Of a stretch of 25,212 nucleotides of DNA, positions 15,806-22,914 are shown one piece after another (positions within the stretch are counted from its first letter, which is position 1; each line of letters begins with the position of its first letter). The position numbers and the translations under genes were made by a program. This DNA comes from an uncultured Actinomycetes bacterium (GTDB lineage Bacteria > Actinomycetota > Actinomycetes > Mycobacteriales > Nakamurellaceae), in assembly GCA_937926105.1 (NCBI GenBank), contig CALANS010000200.1, positions 1 to 25,212 of the forward strand, in the 5' to 3' direction. Below the pieces are notes generated by a model that saw nothing but the letters and a program-made list of their open reading frames with translations, was not told the origin of the DNA and ran no database searches.

Positions 15806-16683
15806 GCACCGTCGAGATGGCTGACGTTTCTGCTGCACGCAAGCCACCCACCCGAGCCGGGACGCCGCGAGACGGCAGCCTGTGGTGGATCCACGTGGTG
15901 CTCGGCGTGGGCGGGTTCGTGATGGCGTTCCCGTTCCTGTGGCAGATCGTGATGTCGCTGTCCACCCAGGCGGAGGTGCAGTCCGTTCCGCCGACCTTTT
16001 GGCCGGCGCAGCTGCAGTGGGACAACTTCGCCAACGTGTTCCGGCTGTTGCCGTTCTTCAGCCAGCTCCGGGTATCGCTCCTGATGACGATCATTCAGAC
16101 CGTCGTGCAGATCGTGCTATGCACGTTCGCCGGATACGCGTTCGCCCGCATGCGATTCCACGGCCGGGTGTTCCTATTCGGCGTGGTGCTGTCCATCCTG
16201 CTCATCCCGTCACAGGTTTACCTGCTCTCGCAGTACCAGATCGTGCAGTCGCTGGGCTGGCTCAACACCCTGGCGGGCATCGTCGCCCCCGGCCTGTTCA
16301 GCGCGTTCGGTACCTTCCTGATGCGCACCGCGTTCGTGAACCTGCCGGTGGAGCTTGAGGAGGCCGCCCGGCTGGACGGCGCCGGACCGCTGCGCATCTT
16401 CGGCAGCGTGATGGTGCCACTGGTCGGTCCGGCCGTCAGCGTGCTGGCCATCACCACGATCCTGTTCTCCTGGAACCTGCTGCTGTGGCCGCTGGTGGTG
16501 TCCACTCGGGCCGATCAGATGCCGCTGGCCGCCGGGCTGGCCACGTTGTCCGGGAACCATCAGATCGACTACCCGGTGCTGATGGCGGCGAGCCTGATGG
16601 CGATGGCGCCGGTGTTGATCATGTTCATCGTGCTGCAGCGGCGGGTGATCGACGGTCTGGCGTCCACCGGGCTGAAGGGCTGA
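15802..16683 (+). CDS. ABC sugar permease 2 (MalG-like)
   Basis: A 293-residue partner permease with six hydrophobic segments (first: IHVVLGVGGFVMAFPFLW) and the EAA loop ELEEAARLDGAGPLRIFGSV (about residue 189 on), typical of MalG/UgpE-type subunits. The GTG at 15802 overlaps the previous stop; an ATG six codons later is an alternative. The frame is open far upstream, but that is an artefact inside permease 1. No ATPase gene follows: the operon ends here with a hairpin at 16705. Many actinobacterial CUT1 importers borrow one shared MsiK-type ATPase, which is the likely situation here. Confidence 0.92.
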   Translation: MSTVEMADVSAARKPPTRAGTPRDGSLWWIHVVLGVGGFVMAFPFLWQIVMSLSTQAEVQSVPPTFWPAQLQWDNFANVFRLLPFFSQLRVSLLMTIIQTVVQIVLCTFAGYAFARMRFHGRVFLFGVVLSILLIPSQVYLLSQYQIVQSLGWLNTLAGIVAPGLFSAFGTFLMRTAFVNLPVELEEAARLDGAGPLRIFGSVMVPLVGPAVSVLAITTILFSWNLLLWPLVVSTRADQMPLAAGLATLSGNHQIDYPVLMAASLMAMAPVLIMFIVLQRRVIDGLASTGLKG

Positions 16684-16704
16684 GGATTCCAGCCGACCAG
16701 GCTG

Positions 16705-16719
16705 GGGGCTACCAGCCCC
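16705..16719 (+). terminator. Hairpin ending the sugar-uptake operon
   Basis: A perfect 6-bp G/C-rich stem (GGGGCT / AGCCCC) with a 3-nt loop begins 21 bp after the permease 2 stop. There is no U-tract. Its position at the operon end supports a terminator. Confidence 0.5.
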
Positions 16720-16762
16720 GGCGGCCACCCTGTCGCGATGAGCGACGGGCGGCCGGGAATCG

Positions 16763-16787
16763 GCCACGCCACTACACTGGGCGTGGC
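16763..16787 (+). promoter_or_regulatory. Hairpin enclosing a TACACT -10-like hexamer
   Basis: A perfect 8-bp inverted repeat (GCCACGCC at 16763-16770, GGCGTGGC at 16780-16787) encloses TACACT (16773-16778), a good actinobacterial -10. It lies about 80 bp before the VTT gene. No -35 is evident. It could be the VTT promoter with an overlapping operator, or a second transcript-end hairpin. Confidence 0.35.
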
Positions 16788-16865
16788 GCCGTCACCACTT
16801 GATTCCCGCGGCGCCCGTGCGCATGACCGCTCGCAGCAGCCGGTCGTCACCGCGAGGAGGTCCGA

Positions 16866-17375
16866 GTGCCCGCATGGCTGGAGGGCCGGCCATTCCTGAT
16901 CACCTTCGCCGTACTGTTCGGCATCGTGCTGCTGCGCGCCCAGGCCACCTACTGGGCGGGGCGGGGCGTGATCACCGGTGCCCTGCACACCCGGCTGGCC
17001 GAGTGGCTGCGCGGCCCGCGGCTGACGCGCGCCATCGACGCGATGAACAAGTGGGGCCTGCCGGTGGTCACCCTCTCGTTCCTGACCATCGGATTCCAGA
17101 CCGCCGTCAACGCCGCCGCCGGGCTGACCCGGATGCGGTGGGGCCGGTACACGCTGGCAATGGTGCCGGGCTGTCTGGCCTGGGCCGCCGTCTATGCCAC
17201 CGTTGGCCTGGCCGCCATCGCCGGATGGTTGCACCTGACCGACGGCTGGCGATGGGTCGTTCTCGGCGCCGCGGTGCTGGTGATCGCCGCCGTCGTCACC
17301 GTTGTGCGGCTGCGACATCGGGCGCGCGCAGCAACCGGTCGCAAGCCCGCTCCAGATCCCGTCGGAACGGCGTGA
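16866..17375 (+). CDS. VTT-domain (DedA-like) membrane protein
   Basis: A 169-residue membrane protein. Features in order: hydrophobic segment ITFAVLFGIVLLRAQATYW; a loop; SFLTIGFQTAVNAAAGLTRM with the following RYTLAMVPGCLAWAAVY, which matches the core of the VTT (SNARE-associated/DedA) domain; a last segment WVVLGAAVLVIAAVVTVVRL; and a basic tail. DedA/VTT proteins are implicated in moving lipids such as undecaprenyl phosphate or phosphatidylethanolamine between membrane leaflets. It is somewhat shorter than typical DedA (about 200). The GTG at 16866 follows AGGAGG by 5 nt, a strong ribosome binding site. Its 3' end overlaps the convergent DUF2156 gene by 80 bp, which is real coding on both strands. 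Confidence 0.82.
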   Translation: MPAWLEGRPFLITFAVLFGIVLLRAQATYWAGRGVITGALHTRLAEWLRGPRLTRAIDAMNKWGLPVVTLSFLTIGFQTAVNAAAGLTRMRWGRYTLAMVPGCLAWAAVYATVGLAAIAGWLHLTDGWRWVVLGAAVLVIAAVVTVVRLRHRARAATGRKPAPDPVGTA

Positions 17376-19992
17376 CCGGCTCGGCCTGCGCCACCGCCCG
17401 CTCCGTTCGACGCGACCGACACAGGGTGCGCAGCACCCGGCCTGCCTGCCGGATCGTCAGGTGCGGCAGGTACGCCTTGCCGATGGCGACGGTGATCTGC
17501 GAGAGGTCCATCTCGTCGGCGTAGCCCAGATACACCGGGCTGAACGCAGGGTGGAACTTCCGCTTGAATTCCAGCAGTGAACGAAAGCCGTACGCGGGCT
17601 CGAGCAGGCGGGATGCCTTGTCCAGCACCGCGTCCAGCCGACCAGTGAGCGCTGGGGCATCGCGGCCGCCGGCCGGCGTCCGGCCCCGATCGCCGTCGGC
17701 CGCCGCGCAGCGGGCCAGCGGGGCCACCGACAGGCTGAGCATCTGGCAGCCCTCGGCCCGAAACGCCAGGGCGCTCTCGGCGATCAGGAACTCGATCACC
17801 GGGCGAAAGCCACCGAGCCGGCGGCGCATCACGTCCAGTGTCCAGCCCACCACCCGCCCGTCGGAGTGCACCGGGAGCCAGGTGGTGACGCCATGCACGG
17901 TGCCGATCTCGTCAATGGCGATGTGCGTGCGCATTTGCGGGTCGCGGGCGTGTTCGACCGTGCCAAGGGTGAAACCCATCTCCGGCAACGGTTTCGACCG
18001 GGTCCACCCCCGGGATACCTCGGCGATCTGGGCCAGCAGGTCCGCGGGCGCGTCGGCGATGCTGACCTGTTGCATGCGGATGCCGTCCCGGGCGGCATGG
18101 TTGCGGGCGGTGCGCACGTCCTGCCAGGACTTCCCGCGGAACTCCAGGTCCCGCAGGTCCAACACGGCGTCCTCACCGACCTGGGTGAGGTGCCAGCCGT
18201 CGCCGCAGTGCTCGGCGAAGGCGGGGGTGACGGCGTACCAGCAGACCGTCCATCCGGCGCGCAGGCAGAACCGGCGGAACTCGGCCACCGCCCCGGTCCA
18301 GCGAGTGGTCGGCCCGACCGGATCACCCAGCACCAGGGCGACCCCGGAGACGATCCGGTAGCTCAGCGCCACGTCACCGGCGCGGGTGGTCCAGCTGGCA
18401 AACCCCGGCCAGGTCCGTTGCCAACCCAAGGATCCGCCGCCGTGCGTGCGCACCAGTTCGGCCAGCCGGGCGTCCGCCGCAGCATCCGGCCGGTGGTCCT
18501 CCCGGACGCTGAGCACCATCGGCAGCAGCAGCGCGACCAGGGTCGCCGCCCAGATCCAGCCGGACAGGCCCTCGGCGAAGCGCACCCACGGGAACTCCGA
18601 CGGCGCGGAGCCGCCGAAGGTGACGGTGCTCAGCACCACTCGTCCGCGCTCGTGCGGATGAACACCGAACTGGGGTCCCGCCAGCGTGAGCAGCAGCCAC
18701 CAGGCACCCGCGAACACCGCGGTCGCGGCCAGCAGCCGCGGCAGGTACCGGCGCAGCACCGCGGCCGGCAGCCGGCGCGGCCAGCAGCGCCGGCACCCCA
18801 CCAGCACCGCCAGCATGACCGCCCAGCCCAGCAGCTCGCCCGGGCGCTCGGCGGCGGTCGTCCACCCCAGGTCGGGCCAGGTCATGGCGAGCTGGGCCAG
18901 TCCGCGGCCCAGCGGCACCACGCAGAACACCACCGCCGCCCACCACGCGCCAGGCAGGCCGCGGCGCAGCACCTTGGCGATCACCAGCGCGATGCCCAGT
19001 TGCACCAGAGCGGGCAGCACGGGCGGCGCCGGCTGCACCGTTCCGGCTCCGAAAAGGCCGCCGTAGCCCGGATAGTGGGCCAGCACCAAGCTGCTGACCG
19101 GCATCAGCAGTACCAGCAGGGCGACCGCCCCGCGGATCCGCAGCAGCCGTGGCACTCGCGGCGCGCCGGGTCCGGATGGCGTGCCAGGAGGAGCGGAAAT
19201 CCCCGATGGTCGGTGGGAGCCGGTGGCGCGCGGAGCCCGGCTCGCCGCGGCGGTGCGCAGCGCCGGGCCCACCGCCAGACCGGCAACGTAGGCGATCGCG
19301 TGCTCCAGATCCCACAGCAGGCCGGACCGGAGCAGCATCACCGCGAGGTACCCGCCGACGATCCAGCGCAGTCGAGCACGCCAGACCGGGGACGCCAATG
19401 CCGATCCGGCGGCGAGCACGCCCACCGCGCCGGCGGACAGCCCGGTGTCGGTCTGCAGCGCCAGGGTGTGCGCCCACGGCCACGGCATGGCCGCCGCCAG
19501 CGCGAGCAGGCCCGCCGCTCCCAACGCACCGGCCAGCTGGGTTCCGACCAGCACTACCGTGGTCCGGGCGGTCCCGACGCGCCGCTCCAGGAAGCCGACG
19601 GCCACCGCGAGCAGCACCGCGACCACCGGATACAGGGCGGGCCGGGGCACCAGCAGCGCCCCGCCCAGCAGCGAGAACCATCGACCGTCGGCCAGGGCGG
19701 GCAGCCCGTAGGCCAGGTCCTTGACGGGTGCGGCGTCGTTCGCGGCGGCGTGGACCAGCGTGCCGGTGACGGCGCCGGCCGCCAGCACGGCCAGCACCAC
19801 CGCGCAGGCCAGCGGCGTGGCGCGGATGGCGGTGACGATGCGACGAGCCAGCACCGGCAACGATGTGCGCGACGAAGCGATCTGCGGCGCCTCGTCACGG
19901 GCCCCGCGCCCTCGCGGCGCCGGGTCTCGCGGCGCGCGATCCCGGGGCGCAGGCAGCGGGACGGACGGGCGGGTGGCCGCGCTGATGGTCAT
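17296..19992 (-). CDS. Rhomboid-like membrane domain fused to DUF2156 aminoacyl-phospholipid synthase
   Basis: An 898-residue membrane protein. Residues ~50-260 look like a rhomboid fold: several membrane helices, DTGLSAGAVG with Ser186, and LEHAIAYVAGLAVG with His231, a spacing close to the Ser/His pair of rhomboid proteases; the second Gly of GxSG is Ala. More membrane segments follow (to ~490). The C-terminal part (~495-840) is a DUF2156/LPG-synthase domain: GWQRTWPGFASW, GDPVGP, WYAVTPAF, AVLDLRDLEFRGKSWQDVRTARNHA, and YGFRSLLEFKRKFHPAFSPVYLGY. That domain, as in MprF and LysX, transfers an amino acid from aminoacyl-tRNA to phosphatidylglycerol, lowering the membrane's negative charge. 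The ATG at 19992 is chosen over the longer frame to 20286 because the extension is Pro/Arg-rich and unlike coding sequence. Whether the rhomboid-like part is a protease, flippase or scaffold is unknown. Confidence 0.82.
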   Translation of the reverse strand: MTISAATRPSVPLPAPRDRAPRDPAPRGRGARDEAPQIASSRTSLPVLARRIVTAIRATPLACAVVLAVLAAGAVTGTLVHAAANDAAPVKDLAYGLPALADGRWFSLLGGALLVPRPALYPVVAVLLAVAVGFLERRVGTARTTVVLVGTQLAGALGAAGLLALAAAMPWPWAHTLALQTDTGLSAGAVGVLAAGSALASPVWRARLRWIVGGYLAVMLLRSGLLWDLEHAIAYVAGLAVGPALRTAAASRAPRATGSHRPSGISAPPGTPSGPGAPRVPRLLRIRGAVALLVLLMPVSSLVLAHYPGYGGLFGAGTVQPAPPVLPALVQLGIALVIAKVLRRGLPGAWWAAVVFCVVPLGRGLAQLAMTWPDLGWTTAAERPGELLGWAVMLAVLVGCRRCWPRRLPAAVLRRYLPRLLAATAVFAGAWWLLLTLAGPQFGVHPHERGRVVLSTVTFGGSAPSEFPWVRFAEGLSGWIWAATLVALLLPMVLSVREDHRPDAAADARLAELVRTHGGGSLGWQRTWPGFASWTTRAGDVALSYRIVSGVALVLGDPVGPTTRWTGAVAEFRRFCLRAGWTVCWYAVTPAFAEHCGDGWHLTQVGEDAVLDLRDLEFRGKSWQDVRTARNHAARDGIRMQQVSIADAPADLLAQIAEVSRGWTRSKPLPEMGFTLGTVEHARDPQMRTHIAIDEIGTVHGVTTWLPVHSDGRVVGWTLDVMRRRLGGFRPVIEFLIAESALAFRAEGCQMLSLSVAPLARCAAADGDRGRTPAGGRDAPALTGRLDAVLDKASRLLEPAYGFRSLLEFKRKFHPAFSPVYLGYADEMDLSQITVAIGKAYLPHLTIRQAGRVLRTLCRSRRTERAVAQAEPVTPFRRDLERACDRLLRAPDVAAAQR

Positions 19993-20328
19993 GCTTCCAC
20001 GCTGCCCGGGAATCGGTGACAAGTCAGTCGGGGCACACACCGAATCGGGGGTGGGCACAACCCCACCGCGGGGAGCGCGCGGAGCGGACCGCGCACCGCT
20101 GCCCACGGTGGTGGCGCGGAGCGGGGGCGTTACTGGGGCGCGGCCGGCCTGTGCGCATCCGGGACCGTCGACTCTGCTGAGCACGGGAATAGAGAGGCGG
20201 CCGGAAGGCCCGGCGATACCTCGCTGCGTCACTGTCATGTCGGCTCTGATGCCGACGCATCCCGGACGGTTCTGTGTCGCCACCACATCGTCGCATCGGC
20301 GATGTGGTGATGCGCGGGCCGAGGCCGG
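19993..20328. other. Gene-free stretch between helD-like and DUF2156 genes
   Basis: These 336 bp separate two minus-strand genes. The DUF2156 frame is open through most of it, but its translation is low-complexity and I do not regard it as coding. It contains the hairpin at 20281-20309 and probably the DUF2156 promoter; no convincing -35/-10 pair was recognised. Confidence 0.5.
20281..20309 (-). terminator. Hairpin downstream of the helD-like gene
   Basis: A perfect 10-bp inverted repeat (CACCACATCG at 20281-20290, CGATGTGGTG at 20300-20309) with a 9-nt loop lies 19 bp past the helD-like stop on that gene's strand. It is not followed by a U-tract. It is the strongest terminator candidate in this stretch. 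Confidence 0.5.
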
Positions 20329-22635
20329 CTAACGACGCTGGAGCAGCGCCGGGTCGAGCACGTCGGGCAGCGGCTGGGAGTGCACGATGCCCAGCTGCTG
20401 GGTGGCCCTGGTCATCGCCACATAGAGGTCGCCCAGCCCGTGCCGGCCGTCAGCGGCGATCCGCGCCGGCTCCACCAAGATGACGCGGTCGAACTCCAGG
20501 CCCTTGGCCTCCCGTACCGCCAGCACTACCACCCGCCGGCCCGGGCCAGCCTCGCCGGCCGCGTCCGGGACGGGGCCCCGGACCGCCGCGAGCAGCTCCG
20601 CCCCGGCGGCATCGTCACCGCCGTGCAGTACGGCCACCTGCCCGGCGCTCATCTCCAGGGCCGCCTCCGCCGCCGCGTCGGCGGCCGCCATCGCCACGTC
20701 GGCGGCGGCAACTGCCATGACCCACGGCCGCTGCCCGGTCTTCCGCACCGACGATGGGGGCTCCAGCGCGGGTGCGATTGCCGCCAGGACCGGAGCCGCG
20801 AGCGTCATGATCTCCGCCGGGGTGCGGTAGTTGACGGTCAGCTCTGCCCGCCGCCACCGGTCCTGGGCGTGTGGGTTCAGCGCCGATGCCCAGCTGGAAC
20901 TGCCTGCCGCGTCGGAGGTCTGCGCGACGTCGCCGACCACCGTCATCGACTTGAGCGGGCAGCGGCGGAACACCGAGCGCCACGCCATCGGGGACAGCTC
21001 CTGCGCCTCGTCGACCACCACGTGCCCGTAGGTCCACTCGCGGTCCGCCGCGGCTCGGTCGGCGGTCTGTCCGGCGGGTCCGTCGGTGTCGTGCAGCTGC
21101 ACCAGGTCCTCGGCCTGCAGCATGCTCAGGGTGAACCCGATGCCGGAGTCGTTCTCGGCGGCCTGGTCGCTGCCCAGCGCCTGCAGGGTGTCCTGTGCGT
21201 AGGCAAGTTCCTCGGCCAGTGCGGCACGGCGAGCACGCTCCTGCTGGCCGATCTCGCCGAGCAGTTCGGCGGCCTCGTCCAGCAGTGGCACGTCGGACAC
21301 GGTGAAGGGGCTGCCCGCCGGGCGCAGCAGCAGCCGGCGTTGTTCGGCGCGCAGCCGGGGTGCCGCAACGGCCAGTCGCCGCGGGTCCGCCAGCAGCTCC
21401 CCGACCAGCGCCTGCGGAGTGATCGGCGGCCACAGGTCGGCGAGTGCCGCCTGAATCCTGGTGTCGCCGGCCAGGTCTCGGCTGATCTCGGCCAGGTCCG
21501 GCTGTACCGCATCGGGGTCGAGCTGGCGCACCCCTGGCCGTCGGGCGACCTGCCGGGCCAGGCCCTCGATCACCGATCGGACGAACGCCGCGCGCGCCCG
21601 GTTGTGCGGCCGTCGAGTCGCCCAGGCGCGGCGCTGCGCCCGCCGCAGCAGGGACGGCTCCAGCCGGACGGTGCCACGGTCGTAGGACACCGTCCGTACC
21701 CGCCGCGGCATGCGTTGCCGGTCCAGCACGGCGTTGTCGACCACGGTCGCCATCGTCAGCTGGCCCTTGAGCCGGGCGACCTCCGGATCGTCGACCGCGG
21801 TGGCGACGATCCCGGGCAGCAGCGTCCCAATGGTGGCGAGCACGACCGAGGTCTCGCCCAACGACGGCAGCACCTGCCCGATATAGCCCAGGAACGTGCG
21901 GCTCGGCCCGATCACCAGGACCCCGTGTGACCCCAGGCGCTCCCGGTGCGTGTACAGCAGATAGGCCGCGCGATGCAGCGCCACCACCGTCTTGCCGGTG
22001 CCCGGTCCACCCTGCACCACCAGCACGCCGTTGCGGTCGGCGCGGATGATCGCGTCCTGTTCGGCCTGGATGGTCTCGATAATGTCGCCCATCCGCCCGG
22101 TGCGCGGCGCATTGAGCGCCTCCAGCAGGGCGGAGTCGCCGCCCACCCCCAGGTCGGCATCCGAATCGCTTGCTGCGTCAGCAATCTCGTCGCTAGCCTG
22201 CAGGAACTCGTCGGAGACGGACAGCACCTTGCGCTTGGCGGTACGCAGGTGGCGGCGGCGCACCACACCCTGGGGTTCCAGCGCGGTGGCCGTGTAGAAC
22301 GGCGCGGCCAGCGGGGCCCGCCAATCCATCAGTACCTGCCGCCGGACGACGCTGTCGTCGGCCAGGCCGAGGCGACCGATGTGGATGCTGCCTCCATCGT
22401 CTGTGTCCAGCCGACCGAAGCACAGCTTGTCCTCGGCGGCGGCCAGCACCGCCAGCTCCTGCGCGTAGCGGAACTGCAGCGCGTCGCGGTTAAACAGCCC
22501 TGCGGGGGTTCCGTCGTTCTCGTACATCGCCGCATCCTTCATGCTCTGAGTGCGGCGACGCTGGGCGTCCAACAACCGGTACAGCAGGTCCAGATGCTGC
22601 TGTTCGGTCTGCATGGCGGGACTGGCGGTCTGCAC
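20329..22635 (-). CDS. helD: HelD-like RNA polymerase-recycling ATPase
   Basis: A 768-residue superfamily 1 ATPase without nuclease domain. In order: an N-terminal helical segment (QHLDLLYRLLDAQRRRTQSM); FGRLDTDDG, IHIGRLGL and DWRAPLAAPFYTAT, typical of HelD; Walker A GGPGTGKT (Lys215); a long insertion; Walker B HVVVDEAQELSPMAW (Asp542-Glu543); GDVAQTSDA; VNYRTPAEI; VREAKGLEFDRVILVEP; and YVAMTRATQQL. HelD pries RNA polymerase from DNA and nucleic acid and recycles it; the actinobacterial class includes M. smegmatis HelD and the rifamycin-linked HelR. The GTG at 22635 is preferred because GGAGG lies 8 nt upstream; ATG at 22614 has no ribosome binding site, and the frame beyond 22635 runs through low-complexity sequence. 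I looked for but did not see a rifamycin-associated element upstream. Confidence 0.85.
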   Translation of the reverse strand: MQTASPAMQTEQQHLDLLYRLLDAQRRRTQSMKDAAMYENDGTPAGLFNRDALQFRYAQELAVLAAAEDKLCFGRLDTDDGGSIHIGRLGLADDSVVRRQVLMDWRAPLAAPFYTATALEPQGVVRRRHLRTAKRKVLSVSDEFLQASDEIADAASDSDADLGVGGDSALLEALNAPRTGRMGDIIETIQAEQDAIIRADRNGVLVVQGGPGTGKTVVALHRAAYLLYTHRERLGSHGVLVIGPSRTFLGYIGQVLPSLGETSVVLATIGTLLPGIVATAVDDPEVARLKGQLTMATVVDNAVLDRQRMPRRVRTVSYDRGTVRLEPSLLRRAQRRAWATRRPHNRARAAFVRSVIEGLARQVARRPGVRQLDPDAVQPDLAEISRDLAGDTRIQAALADLWPPITPQALVGELLADPRRLAVAAPRLRAEQRRLLLRPAGSPFTVSDVPLLDEAAELLGEIGQQERARRAALAEELAYAQDTLQALGSDQAAENDSGIGFTLSMLQAEDLVQLHDTDGPAGQTADRAAADREWTYGHVVVDEAQELSPMAWRSVFRRCPLKSMTVVGDVAQTSDAAGSSSWASALNPHAQDRWRRAELTVNYRTPAEIMTLAAPVLAAIAPALEPPSSVRKTGQRPWVMAVAAADVAMAAADAAAEAALEMSAGQVAVLHGGDDAAGAELLAAVRGPVPDAAGEAGPGRRVVVLAVREAKGLEFDRVILVEPARIAADGRHGLGDLYVAMTRATQQLGIVHSQPLPDVLDPALLQRR

Positions 22636-22772
22636 CTGTAAGGCCTCCGGGACGGGCGGTGCGGCGGGGCGCCCCCCCGATGACGAGCCATCCAACTTAC
22701 TCCTGTGGTCGGGGTGTGGTCGCCGGGCTGGCCACGGCTGCTGGGGGGCGACGCGACTGCCGCAGGGGGCGC

Positions 22773-22914
22773 AGCTCACTGCCAGCCGAGCAGTCCAGCC
22801 GGAGGCGCTGCATGTTTCCGATCGCAGGGTCAGGCCAGCTCACTGCCGGCCGAGCAGTCGAGCCGGAGGCGCTGCGTGTTTCCGATCGCAGGGTCAGGCC
22901 AGCTCACTGCCGGC
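22773..22914. repeat. 64-bp tandem repeat, 2.2 copies
   Basis: Unit 1 (22773-22836) and unit 2 (22837-22900) differ at 3 of 64 positions. A third copy begins at 22901 and matches for 14 bp (AGCTCACTGCCGGC) until it enters the end of the DUF222 gene. On the minus strand each unit junction repeats the gene's last bases, CGGCAGTGAGCTGG, including its TGA. The unit length is not a multiple of three, so it is not a coding repeat. Between this array and the helD-like start (22636-22772) I see only a GGGGCGCCCC palindrome (22666-22675) and no gene. Confidence 0.9.

Noticed and set aside
17866..20019. 717-codon plus-strand frame
   Set aside because: Composition is Gln/Arg/Gly/His-rich with no domain, and it lies opposite the DUF2156 protein, which has clear motifs.
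19993..20286. N-terminal extension of the DUF2156 protein to 996 residues
   Set aside because: The extra 98 residues are low-complexity, unlike the family, and would remove the normal intergenic space after the helD-like gene.
22636..22772. Rifamycin-associated element upstream of the helD-like gene
   Set aside because: Only a GGGGCGCCCC palindrome is present; it does not resemble the element as I know it.
22773..22914. CRISPR array
   Set aside because: The repeats are head-to-tail without unique spacers and have only about two copies.
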